In this document: positions 46,264-58,280 of the stretch, in pieces
Layout of the letters: every line of letters starts with the position of its first letter
How positions within the stretch are numbered: position 1 is the stretch's first letter
DNA from: Ciona savignyi
Lineage: Eukaryota > Chordata > Ascidiacea > Phlebobranchia > Cionidae
Length of the DNA stretch: 64,000 nucleotides
Reading direction: 5' to 3'
Assembly (NCBI GenBank): GCA_000149265.1
Contig: CH002988.1
Span: forward strand, 96,530 to 160,529
Notes under the pieces: generated by a model
The model's database searches: none
The model's input: the letters and a program-made list of their open reading frames with translations, nothing else
Told to the model about the DNA's origin: nothing
Made by a program: the position numbers and the translations under genes

Positions 46264-49200
46264 TTATTTGTGTGTACTGTCTTGCACAACAGGTGACCTC
46301 CGTTTGCTACTCGATCTCTGAGAGTTTCTTTTATTTTCATTGAAAGAATCGTATCTTTCAATAGTGCATTTTGGTGGGGGTCCCATTTTTGGCTTGATGT
46401 ACTTTTCTTGCTTGAACAAGCGATAGATAATGTCTTCAAAATCTTCGGGCCAATTATATATTTTCGTATCTCTCAGCCAGTTTGGAACATCAGTCTAAAA
46501 AGACATTGTAACTGGGTTATTACAAAGAAGCAATTTCCACCCTGGCCACTTTTATTTATGCTTGTGTAAGTAAAGCACTAAAGATACCCTTAACTAAGTA
46601 GGTCGTTCATAAATATAATATTAAACACACTCTAATATTAAACAGATTCCCTGAGATTGCATATTATTACAAAAAAACACTCCACTTACAATTTTCCCTC
46701 CACTTAAAATAACTGGAATAAATCTGTAGTTTCGTGAAGCTTGGCTTATGTATTCGGAGAGTATCCGCCGATAGATATAGGTTGTGTTCAGTGCCCTCAA
46801 ACTGTTATCTTTCTTTGTATGTCCTTCTATCTCTTGCATATAGCCAGGACTCACACAGATCAACACGAAATCGGACTGTAATTAATTGGAATGATGGGTC
46901 ATTTTATGTCAAATCAATGGGACTGTCGGACTTAGTGTCTGTTTAAGCTAAAATTTGGGACAGATTATCGGGATGATATGATAAGTTTTATGTTTATATT
47001 CAGTCTTAAATACAAAAAACAACAATCTTATCTTTTAATAAACCAAACTACCTATTAAAAAGAATTTTAGATTGAATTATTGTTGATTTGACTTGAAATG
47101 TCCATGACTTGTTCAACAACTAAATATCGAAGCTTAAAACATTATAACAGTAGAACAATTATTAATCTTGAAACTTAAAATTGCCAATTATTATCTATTT
47201 TAAACACTTACATCATCGAGAGCGGTATCAAGCCATTCCGAAACGCTAACTGACTGGACTCTTTCTTCCAGCATATCTACTTTAACCTTTATGTGGTTGT
47301 GTGATAAAGTCTGGGAAATTTGTACAACATTCCGCATGTGATCTTTATTCTTGGCTTCAGCGTAGGTTATGAAAACTGTTCAGGGAAAAGTTAAGAATAT
47401 TTAATATAGAAGATCATTTACATAAAAAATGACTAAAATAGGGAAAAGAACTGTTATTATTAACACAAAACAGCGATTCAGTTTTTAGAACAAAATAGGT
47501 TTTCTTACTTAGTACTACAGCATAAGTTATATCGATTTATTAGCAAAGACAATATAAAGCACTAACGGCAGGGATAACATGCCAGTCGGGTTATGCTTTT
47601 CGAGTACAAGAATGAACTTCATAAAGATTCGAGTTAAATGCTTAATTATCTGGTAAAATGCATTGACCTAAAATATTTTCTTAGTGGTCTATTAAGTATA
47701 TTTACGGAGAAACCACAATGCCGGCTTCTTGTGAACGGTCGGAAGCAAAAGGGTCTTTTTGTTTTTCCTTGTATTTACATTAAAACACAGTACTCACCCT
47801 TTATATTTTCTCTTATAGAGTCAGAGTTCACTGGTGGTGGACCAGGTCGTGTTGTTGGCTGTGTTGTTCTATCAGGAGTTGGTGGCTAAATTGTAAGTAA
47901 TATTTTATTAAAGTCCATTAGCCCTTTCTTTACTACAGGAGATGTAAAGTTGACAAGCCAGATAAGTATCACATAAGAAAGGCAAGAGAAACTCTAAAAA
48001 AATCCAAAATAATTTGCATTATGCTATCATTTTTGCCAAATATGCCTAATTTTCTGGTTACACTTTTCTTCTCACTCCTATCATTTTTGAATTAAAAGTC
48101 TGAAATTTCGATTGTGAAATCATAAAAATTCCAAAAAAGAATTAAGCAGTCAAAGAATTAAGTTGAGACAGAGAAGAAATATTCTGTAAAATTGTATTAC
48201 TGGTAATGGTGAGCTGCTGGTACGACGATGGTTGTGATATGGACCAACTTCACCAGGAACAGCAGGACGACATATACTTTCCATTCTTTGGGAGTGTGTC
48301 TGTGCCTCGCGTTCAAATGTTGGATGCATTGTGTGAAAATATCTGTAAAAAAATGATACTGAAGTGCGACTAACTTTTATTTTTTTCGTAATATTAAATT
48401 TGTACAGCAATGTATTGAAATAGACATTTTAAATGAATGCACATGGGTTAAACATAGCAAAAACAGGATGTTACAATCAGAGTAGTAATAGATCAATAAA
48501 GGTTAGAGGGCTACCATAATATGCGAATGTTTTAAAGTTAAACATTGCCAGGGTATTTGTTTAATTTAAAAAAAACAAAGATGTAACTCATTTTATTGCT
48601 GCATTTAGCTCTGTTATTAATTAGTTAATGCCATGCCTTTTAACTTCTCATAAAACAAAACATTTTATATAAAATCTTACTCATCACTTTGACTGGAACT
48701 ACTTGAAATGCGGCGCTTATTTCTGTCATCGATGACCCTGTGGTAATCTTCTGGCTCTCTGATGTTTGTGAGAGACTTCGCCAATCCGATGTTTTCATTT
48801 TGTTGCCTGGAAGTGCATGGGTAATTAGAAATAGCTAATTAAAATTGTTTTGAGAAGTACTGAACTTTTCAATGTTAGCATATTGTGCTGCTAAATGCCA
48901 GTGAATTAGAAACTAACTATGCATAAAAAAGCAACAGAAAAAAAACAAAAATTTTGGGCTGAGCTTTTTGATTTTATGTTTCTATAAATAGACTTCTTGG
49001 TCTTTAGAAATTGCTACTTACCCTGAAGTACACATTTTACAGCACTTATATATATCTAGAGACATGAGTGTCAATAAATGTTAATCACCTCAAATTGAAA
49101 CCATATGTATAAAAACATTATAGGTAAGTTTGTTCACTCTATATTTCTGTAAAAAAAACAAAATCAGGCAAGCCAATTGATACTTGTCACAAATAGTTTA

Positions 49201-52200
49201 ATCGCATAACTTGTTTGTGTGATAATTCGGTATCATTTGTGCTGTTTATGATTAATGAATGTATAAGATGACCTGGTCAATGGGAAGGACAAAAAACAAA
49301 AATGTTGGTGTAGAAAGTTATTTCGTCATCAACGTTTTTAAAATCAACCGGTAAAAAAAGGTATTTTCTTGTGGATATAACCGAAAATATAAATTTGTTT
49401 TTATTAAACAATTTTTTATCACATGGCTCTTTTCGCGGTCATTTAGCATTGCTGCTGTCTTTTTCCAACACTGGCCTTGAAAAATACTTATTGTTATTTT
49501 ATTTGATTTCAATGTTCTGTCATTTTATAGCTGCAGTGCTGGAAAAAGGTTTTAATACAGACATGTTCAAATGTAGACACGTTTATGAAATTATTTTTAC
49601 AATGCAGATATAGCTGTGTAAGTCTTTCAACAAAATATTGGCTAAGATCCACCCACCACATATTGCGTAACAAAGAGCATATGTGAAAATTGGGTATCTA
49701 ATTTTGAAAATTGGGTATCTAACTTTGTTTCAGATTTTAATAAAAAGACAGTAGAGTAGAAAACGCTAGAAATCGATAGTTTATATAGTTTTTTTTATTG
49801 TCTTAATAATAAAATGGCCTTCTCATTAGCTTCATACAACCACCCATGTCAAGACGACACCACTTTTTCCCTTATCTACGTGTGGTGTGTACTACTTCCT
49901 TCCACACTTATGGAAGTTTGAAGCAACGGGTTGTGTCAACGATTTTCATCATCCATTGTTTTTATTAGAATCTTAAATTTTCAATACTTATAAATAACAA
50001 TATGGTTGTACATGTGTACACACAACGGAAATGTCAACTTACATTTCATTATGTTGGCCTATGTTTACAGGGTAGGAAGAAATAGACGGCCTTGTCATTT
50101 CTGTGTCCACCTGTTGCAAGGGTTGGGTTGGAATTACATCACCGGTTGTTGAAATGTGAGGTGACATTGAATACTTCAGATATGAACTTTCTCTTGAGTC
50201 AAAATGGTTGATTACAAAGGAACTTCTAAAGTTGCCATCACTAATTAGGCATGACTCGTTTTCAGATGGTATGTTTCTGTTTGCTGGTGAATTATACAAC
50301 AAGTTTCTTTGGCTTGGTGGCAACATCAGGTTAATGGGTTGATTGTGGCTCACTGAAAATGATTATTACAAATTTAAAAAGTTATTAGATATTTAGAATA
50401 TGTGAGTGCTGTGTCAATCACCATTTATTATGACCGCGATCATTAAAAGGCCTTCGGATCACCGGGGTCGCATCAAAAAAACCTCAAGCTTTATGAAGCC
50501 AAAATATAAAAAAATAGTATTAAAAATCACTTTCGTATAGCTGCTAAAGCGCAATTGAAAAGTATTTTAACTATTAAACTATTCAAGAGAGGTCACTGAG
50601 GTGGACAATCGTATAAAGCGTCATAATCGTAACATAGCACTAATATATGTACATGTAACGTTAAAATTTGATCATCCGTTTAAGGCAAACAATTGCCACA
50701 AATTAACCCAAAAAAGGCTTACTTTAATAATAATATGTGATTAATTTGAATAGTCGGTTGGAATCTTTGGTCATTTTTATTTTTTTGTATTGATGGAAAA
50801 TCAAAGTTTACTAATGATATAACATCAAACATTCATATTTATTTATCTTCTTCTTCAGGGCTCGACATACACGCTTGTCCGCCTGTCCGGGACAGGTGAT
50901 TTATAGCGTGGGACAAGTAAATACTGCGCGGCGCTTGTCCGACGGGACAGGTTAAAAATGCAAACTAAACGCTATTTTCACTATCCTTTACCGCCGTGTT
51001 TATCTTCGAGTTCAAACGTGTTAATCTACCACCGTGCGCGAATGAGATTCCTACTATTTCGTTGCCCGTTGCTTTTGTTGCAATTAGGATTTATTAGCGG
51101 TAACTGAGACGAGTTGAAAAGCGCTAACACTCGGTCGCAATCTTTGTGAGGCGAATATAATAAAGACCGATAAGAAATCTTCGCATCGGGTCATAATAAA
51201 CTTGTAAAATAAAATTAAAATAAACTCCAAAAGCGTGTGAAATAATCACATATCTTTTGTCAACGCACGGACAAAAATCTTAAAATAACGCGACTTAATA
51301 ATTTTCATCGGTAAGTTATATTAAAGTCGAACGCGAAGTAAAAATGACATTCCAATCCGGGGTTTTCGTCTCTGCTTCAATTGGTTAGGTAATTGAACAA
51401 CTTTACCTATGGGTTATTAATTCTTAGTATTATTAAATGGTAATTATTACAATTCGAGTGCAACATTGCTTATGTTGTTTGTTAATACCAATCTTACGCG
51501 CATCTTCATGTAAACCGCAACGAAATAAGAAAGGCGATTCCTGTTTCCATGATAAGCAAGGCCAAAAAGCATCAAATTTCGGGCGAGTAAGAATTCACTC
51601 GCGTGTGGAAGCTCACACAAGTAATGCAAGTAAACATGGCTCCCAACTGTAGTTTGTATGACGTAACAACTGTTTAAATATAGTATTATAATTTTGTAGG
51701 TCTTGGAGTTGCTAACCGCAGCGTCGTTTTTTAAAGATTCGTAGCGGTGTTTATTGCTTTGATCGGCGGTTTGACCTAGGGTTACGTTGACCTAGATTCA
51801 ATACAGGACTACTGACGCACTCCCGCGCGCGTTTTTCCCATGTTCTTTTCATTACTAAGTACTAACTAGAGAGACAACAGTAGGCTAACATCCGGTTAAC
51901 CGTTTTTTCTTTAATCGGTTAGGCGTTATAAGAATCTGGGTTCTTGCACAGCGCTAGCGATAGTATATTATTGCTCGCACGACGTGCGCTACGCGAGTAT
52001 TACTCGCACGGATTTTTAGCCCTGATAAGAACCGACTTCTGAGGGGTTACCTAATCGCTAAATGGTGTGTTAATCACATGGTCTGGAACCTGGGGAATCG
52101 GGAAATTAAATTGTGATTTTTATGGGACAAGTGTAAGCTAAATGGGACAGGTCAATTTGGTACTGAACTTGTCCTACAGGACAAGTGCTCTTAAATCTTT

Positions 52201-55200
52201 ATGTAGAGCCCTGTTCTTATAGCTTGGTTTGAAGTAACTACCGGTAACTAAAACTGTTATATATTCCAGTATATAGTATTGAACAGATTAATAATTTAAG
52301 ACAGTGAATAGAAAATGTTAGGTTAAAATTATATCAATATCTAAACATANNNNNNNNNNNNNNNNNNNNNNNNNNNNNNNNNNNNNNNNNNNNNNNNNNN
52401 NNNNNNNNNNNNNNNNNNNNNNNNNNNNNNNNNNNNNNNNNNNNNNNNNTGTTTTTATTAAACAATTTTTTATCACATGGCTCTTTTCGCGGTCATTTAT
52501 CCCGTAGCATTGCTGCTGTCTTTTTCCAACACTGGCCTTGAAAAATACTTATTGTTATTTTATTTGATTTCAATGTTCTGTCATTTTATAGCTGCAGTGC
52601 TGGAAAAAGGTTTTAATACAGACATGTTCAAATGTAGACACGTTTATGAAATTATTTTTACAATGCAGATATAGCTGTGTAAGTCTTTCAACAAAATATT
52701 GGCTAAGATCCACCCACCACATATTGCGTAACAAAGAGCATATGTGAAAATTGGGTATCTAATTTTGAAAATTGGGTATCTAACTTTGTTTCAGATTTTA
52801 ATAAAAAGACAGTAGAGTAGAAAACGCTAAAAATCGATAGTTTATATAGTTTTTTTTATTGTCTTAATCAACCACCCATGTCAAGACGACACCACTTTTC
52901 CCCTTATCTACGTGTGGTGTGTACTACTTCCTTCCACACTTATGGAAGTTTGAAGCAACGGGTTGTGTCAACGATTTTCATCATCCATTGTTTTTATTAG
53001 AATCTTAAATTTTCAATACTTATAAATAACAATATGGTTGTACATGTGTACACACAACGGAAAATGTCAACTTACATTTCATTATGTTGGCCTATGTTTA
53101 CAGGGTAGGAAGAAATAGACGGTCTTGTCATTTCTGTGTCCACCTGTTGCAAGGGTTGGGTTGGAATTACATCACCGGTTGTTGAAATGTGAGGTGACAT
53201 TGAATACTTCAGATATGAACTTTCTCTTGAGTCAAAATGGTTGATTACAAAGGAACTTCTAAAGTTGCCATCACTAATTAGGCATGACTCGTTTTCAGAT
53301 GGTATGTTTCTGTTTGCTGGTGAATTATACAACAAGTTTCTTTGGCTTGGTGGCAACATCAGGTTAATGGGTTGATTGTGGCTCACTGAAAATGATTATT
53401 ACAAATTTAAAAAGTTATTAGATATTTAGAATATGTGAGTGCTGTGTCAATCACCATTTATTGTGACCGCGATCATTAAAAGGCCTTTAGATCACCGGGA
53501 TTGCATCAAAAAACTCAAGCTTTTAAGAAGCTAAAATATAAAGCTAAAAAAGAGTATAAAAATCACTTTCGTATAACTGCTAAAAGGCAATTGAAAAGTA
53601 TTTTACCTAAACTATTTAAGAGAGAATTCTACACAGTGGCGAGACAAGACTTGTATATTGAAGAATAAATATTTAGGTGAACTTTTCTTGACTATAGCGA
53701 ACGCAAGCAGGTTTGTACTAATTGCTTAAGTATGCTTTATGGCATCTTAAAAATGGATAGAAGTTTTGCCTTAATTCCTTTTGGTCACAATGAAAAAAAA
53801 ACATATTTTTTATACGATTTAACATATCAGTTTCAGGTTTAATGCAATACATTTGAATCATCCTAGGCGTTAGTACTGTATATTAACGAGTTTAAATTCA
53901 AATCTAAATTATGAAAACAAATTTTATCAAATTTATTTATTTTATGGTTTAATGGTTTACATTTTTTTAGCTGAAGTTTTATCCTTATTTATGGTCTGCT
54001 TTTTCAGATCAAGGTCACTTAGGTGGCCGATCGATTGTAACACAGCACTAATATATGTACATGTAACGTTAAAATTTGATCATTCGTTTAAGGCAAACAA
54101 TTGCCACAAATTAACCCAAAAAAGGCTTACTTTTATAATAATATGTGATTAATTTGAATAGTCGGTTGGTATCTTTGGCCATTTTTATTGTTTTGTATTA
54201 ATGTAAAATTAAAGTTTACTAAAGATATAACATCAAACATCTATATTTATTCATCTTCTACTAATAGCGTGTTTTAAAGTAACTAAAATTTATTTTCGAC
54301 TAAGCACATTCCTACTGGTAACTAATACCGTTATATATCCCAGTATAGTATTAAACAGATTATAATTTTAAGACAATGAATAGAAAATGTTATAGGTCAA
54401 AATTATATCAAAATTTAAACATATTAAATTTAATATCTCGGGCTGCGGTATTCAGACGCAGAAGAGTTTTGTGAAGATATAACTTACTGTTGTAGTGCTC
54501 AGGACTTCCATTTCCAAGTGGATGTTGAACAGGTTGCTTCCTGTCTTCAAAAATCCTGAACGCTCGTTTGACTACTTGGCTTTCAAAGGATTCACCCTGG
54601 ATGAATATACTTGCATTTAAACATGTTCGCTGCTAACTGCATGTATATAAAAATAAACTGTCATAATATACATCATCTATTTTTAAACTTGCCCTCCCTG
54701 CTTGCATATACCCAATGTAAATCATTTATTGTTTCTCGCATAAAAAAAAGCATAATAAAACAAAGATTTTTACGTGCCTGTCACTTTGGGACAAACTACT
54801 GAAATATCCCTTACAAAATAATAAATCACTATAGATTCTACTACACTAAGATGTCTATGTGGAGAGAAGGTGACATGTGGTAGATAGCCCCACTCCCTCT
54901 GTTAGCACATTTAAAAAACTGTTTACGAAGTCACATTGGTGTTATCTGATTTAGTGTGCAGTTTTTTTAGGAGCTGATCGGGGCTTGGTTAAAAGATGCT
55001 GGTGGGTAATGTCTAAACTTAATGCAGACTTAAAGCTGCAAGAGTTTCCATAGGGTACTTTACATGCATGAGCATAAAGTCGAGTAATAGGATACCTTAA
55101 GGTGCCTTAAAAGTTATATGCAATATCACATTTAAGTAATCTCATACACATTTCAAATGTATAAATAGTCCATAAAATAACATTTTGGATGCACCAAAAC

Positions 55201-57337
55201 TAGTAAGCCCATCTCAAACCATTATGGGAGTGTGGGGTTTATCAGAGAAGGAAAATAGTTTAACACATACACTACACATTTAATCAGCTACTGACTTTTT
55301 GGTATATTCTTATTGCTGAAACAATATATACTTAGTCTGCGTCACATGTATACAGGTTCAACTAACAGCGCTTTTAGTTCCTGGGTTTAAGTGTGTGTTT
55401 AGTTCCTGGGTTTAAGTGTGTTTTATTTTGATTGGTCAAAGAAGTTCTTTTCCATGATGTTGTTTATGAATTACATGATGTGCATTTCCTTAAGATTACA
55501 TATCATCATTGCGTCACATTACCCTTTTCCTGTAAAATGTTGTCTAACTCTCTCTCTATACAAGCGTTACCTTGTATAAATTAGTGTGTATGTTTGTAAG
55601 CTAGAAACACAACAAAAATCCTAAAAAATTGGACTTCTACATGTTTATGCTGTATGTTTAGTGTATAAATGTCTAAAAATACCTTAAATGATGTATGAAT
55701 ATGTTTTATTTAGCTAAAATTAATAGTCTTTATTATGTACATACCGGTAAAAGATATTAAAGGCAAAAACATTTTGACTGTTACAGAAAAAAAATGTCAA
55801 AGGTCTTTTGGTAATCCAGCCTGGGGGTAAATATGCAATATAATTAGCCAGTCAACGCACATATGACCACGTCATTTTTTTACTTTGACGTTGCTAATAC
55901 CACAAAGGGTTAAAAACAGAATTCCCAAAAATTAACATAAATACTTGTTGTACACCGGTATATTAAATTAATAGTAAAACCTGTGTTGGTTGATCCAAAT
56001 AAAACATATGTTGCTTTAGAGAAAAATATGGCTGACTATGCTAGCAGTTCAATCGGTAGACAAAAAAGTTAACAGCTAAAAAATTAGGAAAAATTGTAGT
56101 AAGGAATAATATTTTAGTAATCATTCAAACAAACTTTCTACAAAGTAGGGTGATTGAATGAGAATTTTTTTAAATGAAGCATTGTGTGAAATAATTATAC
56201 AACAAACAAAGTACTAACCACATCATCAGGCTCAGCTGGCACTTTTACAACTTCACTATAAGATGGCGCGTACACCGAGTTAGTAGGATAGCTTGCATGG
56301 CTGTTGTTAACACTAAGATACCCGTTCATAACTGATGGTGACCTCTGAGTGAAAAACAACTCGATAAGGATATTAGGATAGGATATTCATCTTTATCCCC
56401 GTGAATGGAAAAACCAAGGGGGTTAACACACGGGCAATTGTCAGATCACCTCGCGCCCATCGTCGGGTCACCGGACCTATTGCAGTGTGTTGTATATGAT
56501 AGACATGTTCCTTCAATTTGGTAGAACCCATTAATCCGCTGGGTTTAGGCAATGTCCGTAAAGTGCCGTGCCCAAGAACACAACTGAGTAGCTAGCGACC
56601 AGTTTCGCACCTTCAACCTTTTAATTGAAAGGCGACGCACTTAACCGTTAGAACAACGGGCCGGACGATAAGACAAAACAGTAAACACTAAGTGAAAATT
56701 TGTGGGGATTACACAAATGAAATATAATGTAAAATAATAATAATACTAATTGGGCGCACTTGATTGTTGTTTGTACTATGAATTTGCTTTTGAATATGTC
56801 ATTATAATTATCAGCGACACACAGCATCTTATGGTTTAAAATGATTACAAATTTAGAATCTAGGGATGTCCATTCTAGAACTAAGATTTCAATTCTATCA
56901 CATTCGAATAAAAAATGATTCATAATTATTTTTTATTTTTCTAACTCAAAATTCAGTGTTGTGCTTGGTAACACTTTTTCAAATGTAGTCGTAATTTTGA
57001 TAATACCTGGCTACTTGTTAAATTGGCTCCATTCATTTTCTAAAAATTATTTAAATGTTTATATCATTGTATAGTCGTGTACACAAAATGTACCATGTAT
57101 GATAGTAATACCTAATACAAGTGAATGTGTCTGCTGTTAGGAGTATTTTTAAGAGTAGTTAAAACAAGATTTATTTACATGATCGGTTTGAAATGAATTT
57201 TGACCACTTTGATCGTTTGTGATCCTCTCTTCCATAGAATCTTTAAATGCAGGTGAAGCAAAAAATTCCACTTTTCTTTGCACCCAGTAAATAAACTGGT
57301 CAAATGGAAATGTTACAGCCCAGTTGACTGAACACGA
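46264..57337 (-). CDS. TRAF3IP2: SEFIR-domain adaptor, Act1/CIKS (TRAF3IP2) homologue, 5' end not fixed
   Basis: Act1 is the cytoplasmic adaptor that binds IL-17 receptors through SEFIR-SEFIR contacts and recruits TRAF proteins. Exons are 57179-57337, 56219-56344, 54488-54596, one of two copies 53076-53385 or 50043-50352, 48681-48806, 48201-48342, 47798-47885, 47212-47375, 46690-46875 and 46264-46494, all in phase. The C-terminal SEFIR domain starts VFITYAEAKNKDHM, continues SDFVLICVSPGYMQEIEG and YIYRRILSEYI, and ends YRFIPVILSGGK, PNWLRDTKIYNWP, very like vertebrate Act1 (VFITYS, SPKYKQDVEG, RFIPVLF, WLQNTHVYSWP). The N-terminal half is mostly disordered. It contains PAEPDD, which fits the TRAF6 consensus PxExx(acidic). 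No ATG was fixed upstream of 57337; a first exon may lie at 57570-57660. An IL-17 receptor is excluded because there is no membrane segment next to the SEFIR domain. Confidence 0.8.
49682..49726 (+). repeat. 22-bp tandem pair
   Basis: TGAAAATTGGGTATCTAATTTT repeated twice with one change. Also present in the second haplotype copy near 52744. Confidence 0.7.
50856..52213. mobile_element. hAT-like non-autonomous element, 1.36 kb
   Basis: Starts CAGGGCTCGACATA and ends in the inverted CAGGGCTCTACATA (13/14). The flanks TTCTTCTT / TTCTTATA agree at 6 of 8 positions. Both ends carry several GGGACAGG / GGACAAGT words in both orientations. The interior is GC-richer than its surroundings and has no long reading frame. 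It is absent from the second copy of the locus. Confidence 0.75.
52350..52449. other. Assembly gap (100 N, nominal size)
   Basis: Exactly 100 N between the two copies of local duplication 2. Confidence 1.
52450..54425. repeat. Local duplication 2, copy B (exon 53076-53385)
   Basis: Begins directly after the gap and runs into the upstream exon 54488-54596. The repeated exon enters in phase 1 and leaves in phase 2, so including both copies would break the reading frame. Only one can be used. Confidence 0.9.
55374..55423 (+). repeat. 25-bp tandem pair
   Basis: Two units containing AGTTCCTGGGTTTAAGTGTG in the 1.6-kb intron between exons 56219-56344 and 54488-54596. Nothing else was recognised in that intron. 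Confidence 0.7.
56369..56665 (-). mobile_element. tRNA-derived SINE with target-site duplication
   Basis: Full-length copy, reverse orientation, in an intron of the SEFIR adaptor gene just upstream of exon 56219-56344. CGATAAG flanks it at 56362-56368 and 56666-56672, a perfect 7-bp target duplication. This copy defines both ends of the family. Confidence 0.85.
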
Positions 57338-58280
57338 CTGAAAAAAATATGAATTAAAACAATTTTAAAGGCAAAAATTTGGAAATTTACCAAAATACAG
57401 TAACTATTTTTTTTTGTATTACAAAAGTACCAGCTAATTAAAAACTCTGTAGGTATGCATAATTAGAAAGAAAAAAACAATGAAACTAGACGTTGCAATT
57501 TATTACATTCATTAAAATACATAATGGCACACATAAACTGAAAACAATATAGAAGCAAAAACAGCTTACCGTGCAAACTTGGAAGGAAATGCCGATTCAG
57601 ATTGTTTTTCGATTTACCGTCCACAAACTGTCTGATACACAGTAAGGACACGTTTTATCATATTAGTTGTGTTCCCATTTGATTCATTTAGTAATGATGT
57701 GAGTTAAAAAATAAATTACAAGGGCATATAACGCATATATATATTCTAAATGAAATTTGTATTATTTTAAGTACTACCTAGTTATACACATCTGGAAATA
57801 ATAACGATTTTTAATTAAAAAAGACAAGTTTCATAAATAAAGAAGGCGATATGTGTCTAGACAAAACAACAACGCAATAACCCACAAGCGCTTAGCGTGT
57901 GTGTGCAATGTTGCGCGCGAACGGTAAGCTTAAAATTTGAGATCGCCGGTGAAATAATTGGTATTTAAATAATTATGTATAGATATGATAAAATTAATTT
58001 TTTTATGTTCTTATGTACTAAGGCAATAGTACCAACTACCAAGTCATAGAAACTTGTTTTCATCGTGGAAACAAAAAATGTTCTTGATATAACTGATTTA
58101 TAGAGATTACACACTACACAACTCTGAGGAATCATGGTACCGATAACTTATCCACATGTATAATGTATTTATTTGTATAATCTGATTGTATGTTTATAAA
58201 TAGTTTTTTTTTAGATTGGTCCTCAATTTATTTTACTGCTATGTATAATTTCTACATTTAAGTATTGGAATTCATTTCTC
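57338..58280. promoter_or_regulatory. Divergent interval between the SEFIR adaptor gene and ULK4
   Basis: About 0.94 kb separates the two opposite-strand genes, so both promoters should lie here. The minus strand has a good donor-like site at 57570 (CACG|GTAAGC) that may end a 5' exon of the adaptor gene. A small GC-richer patch at about 57885-57955 contains GCGCGCGAACG. A pyrimidine-rich acceptor ends at 58214 before ULK4. No TATA box or named operator was recognised. Confidence 0.35.

Larger units (their letters stand above)
49396..52349. repeat. Local duplication 2, copy A (SEFIR adaptor exon 50043-50352)
   Basis: Matches 52450-54425 across a 100-N gap, with the same 310-bp exon. Copy A contains a 1.36-kb hAT-like insertion (50856-52213) that copy B lacks. 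Copy B contains about 370 bp (near 53636-54006) absent here. These structural differences plus the adjacent gap suggest two haplotypes. Confidence 0.9.

Noticed and set aside
51437..51652. 71-codon frame inside the hAT-like element as a transposase fragment
   Set aside because: No transposase motif or similarity is visible and it has opposing overlapping frames; treated as chance.
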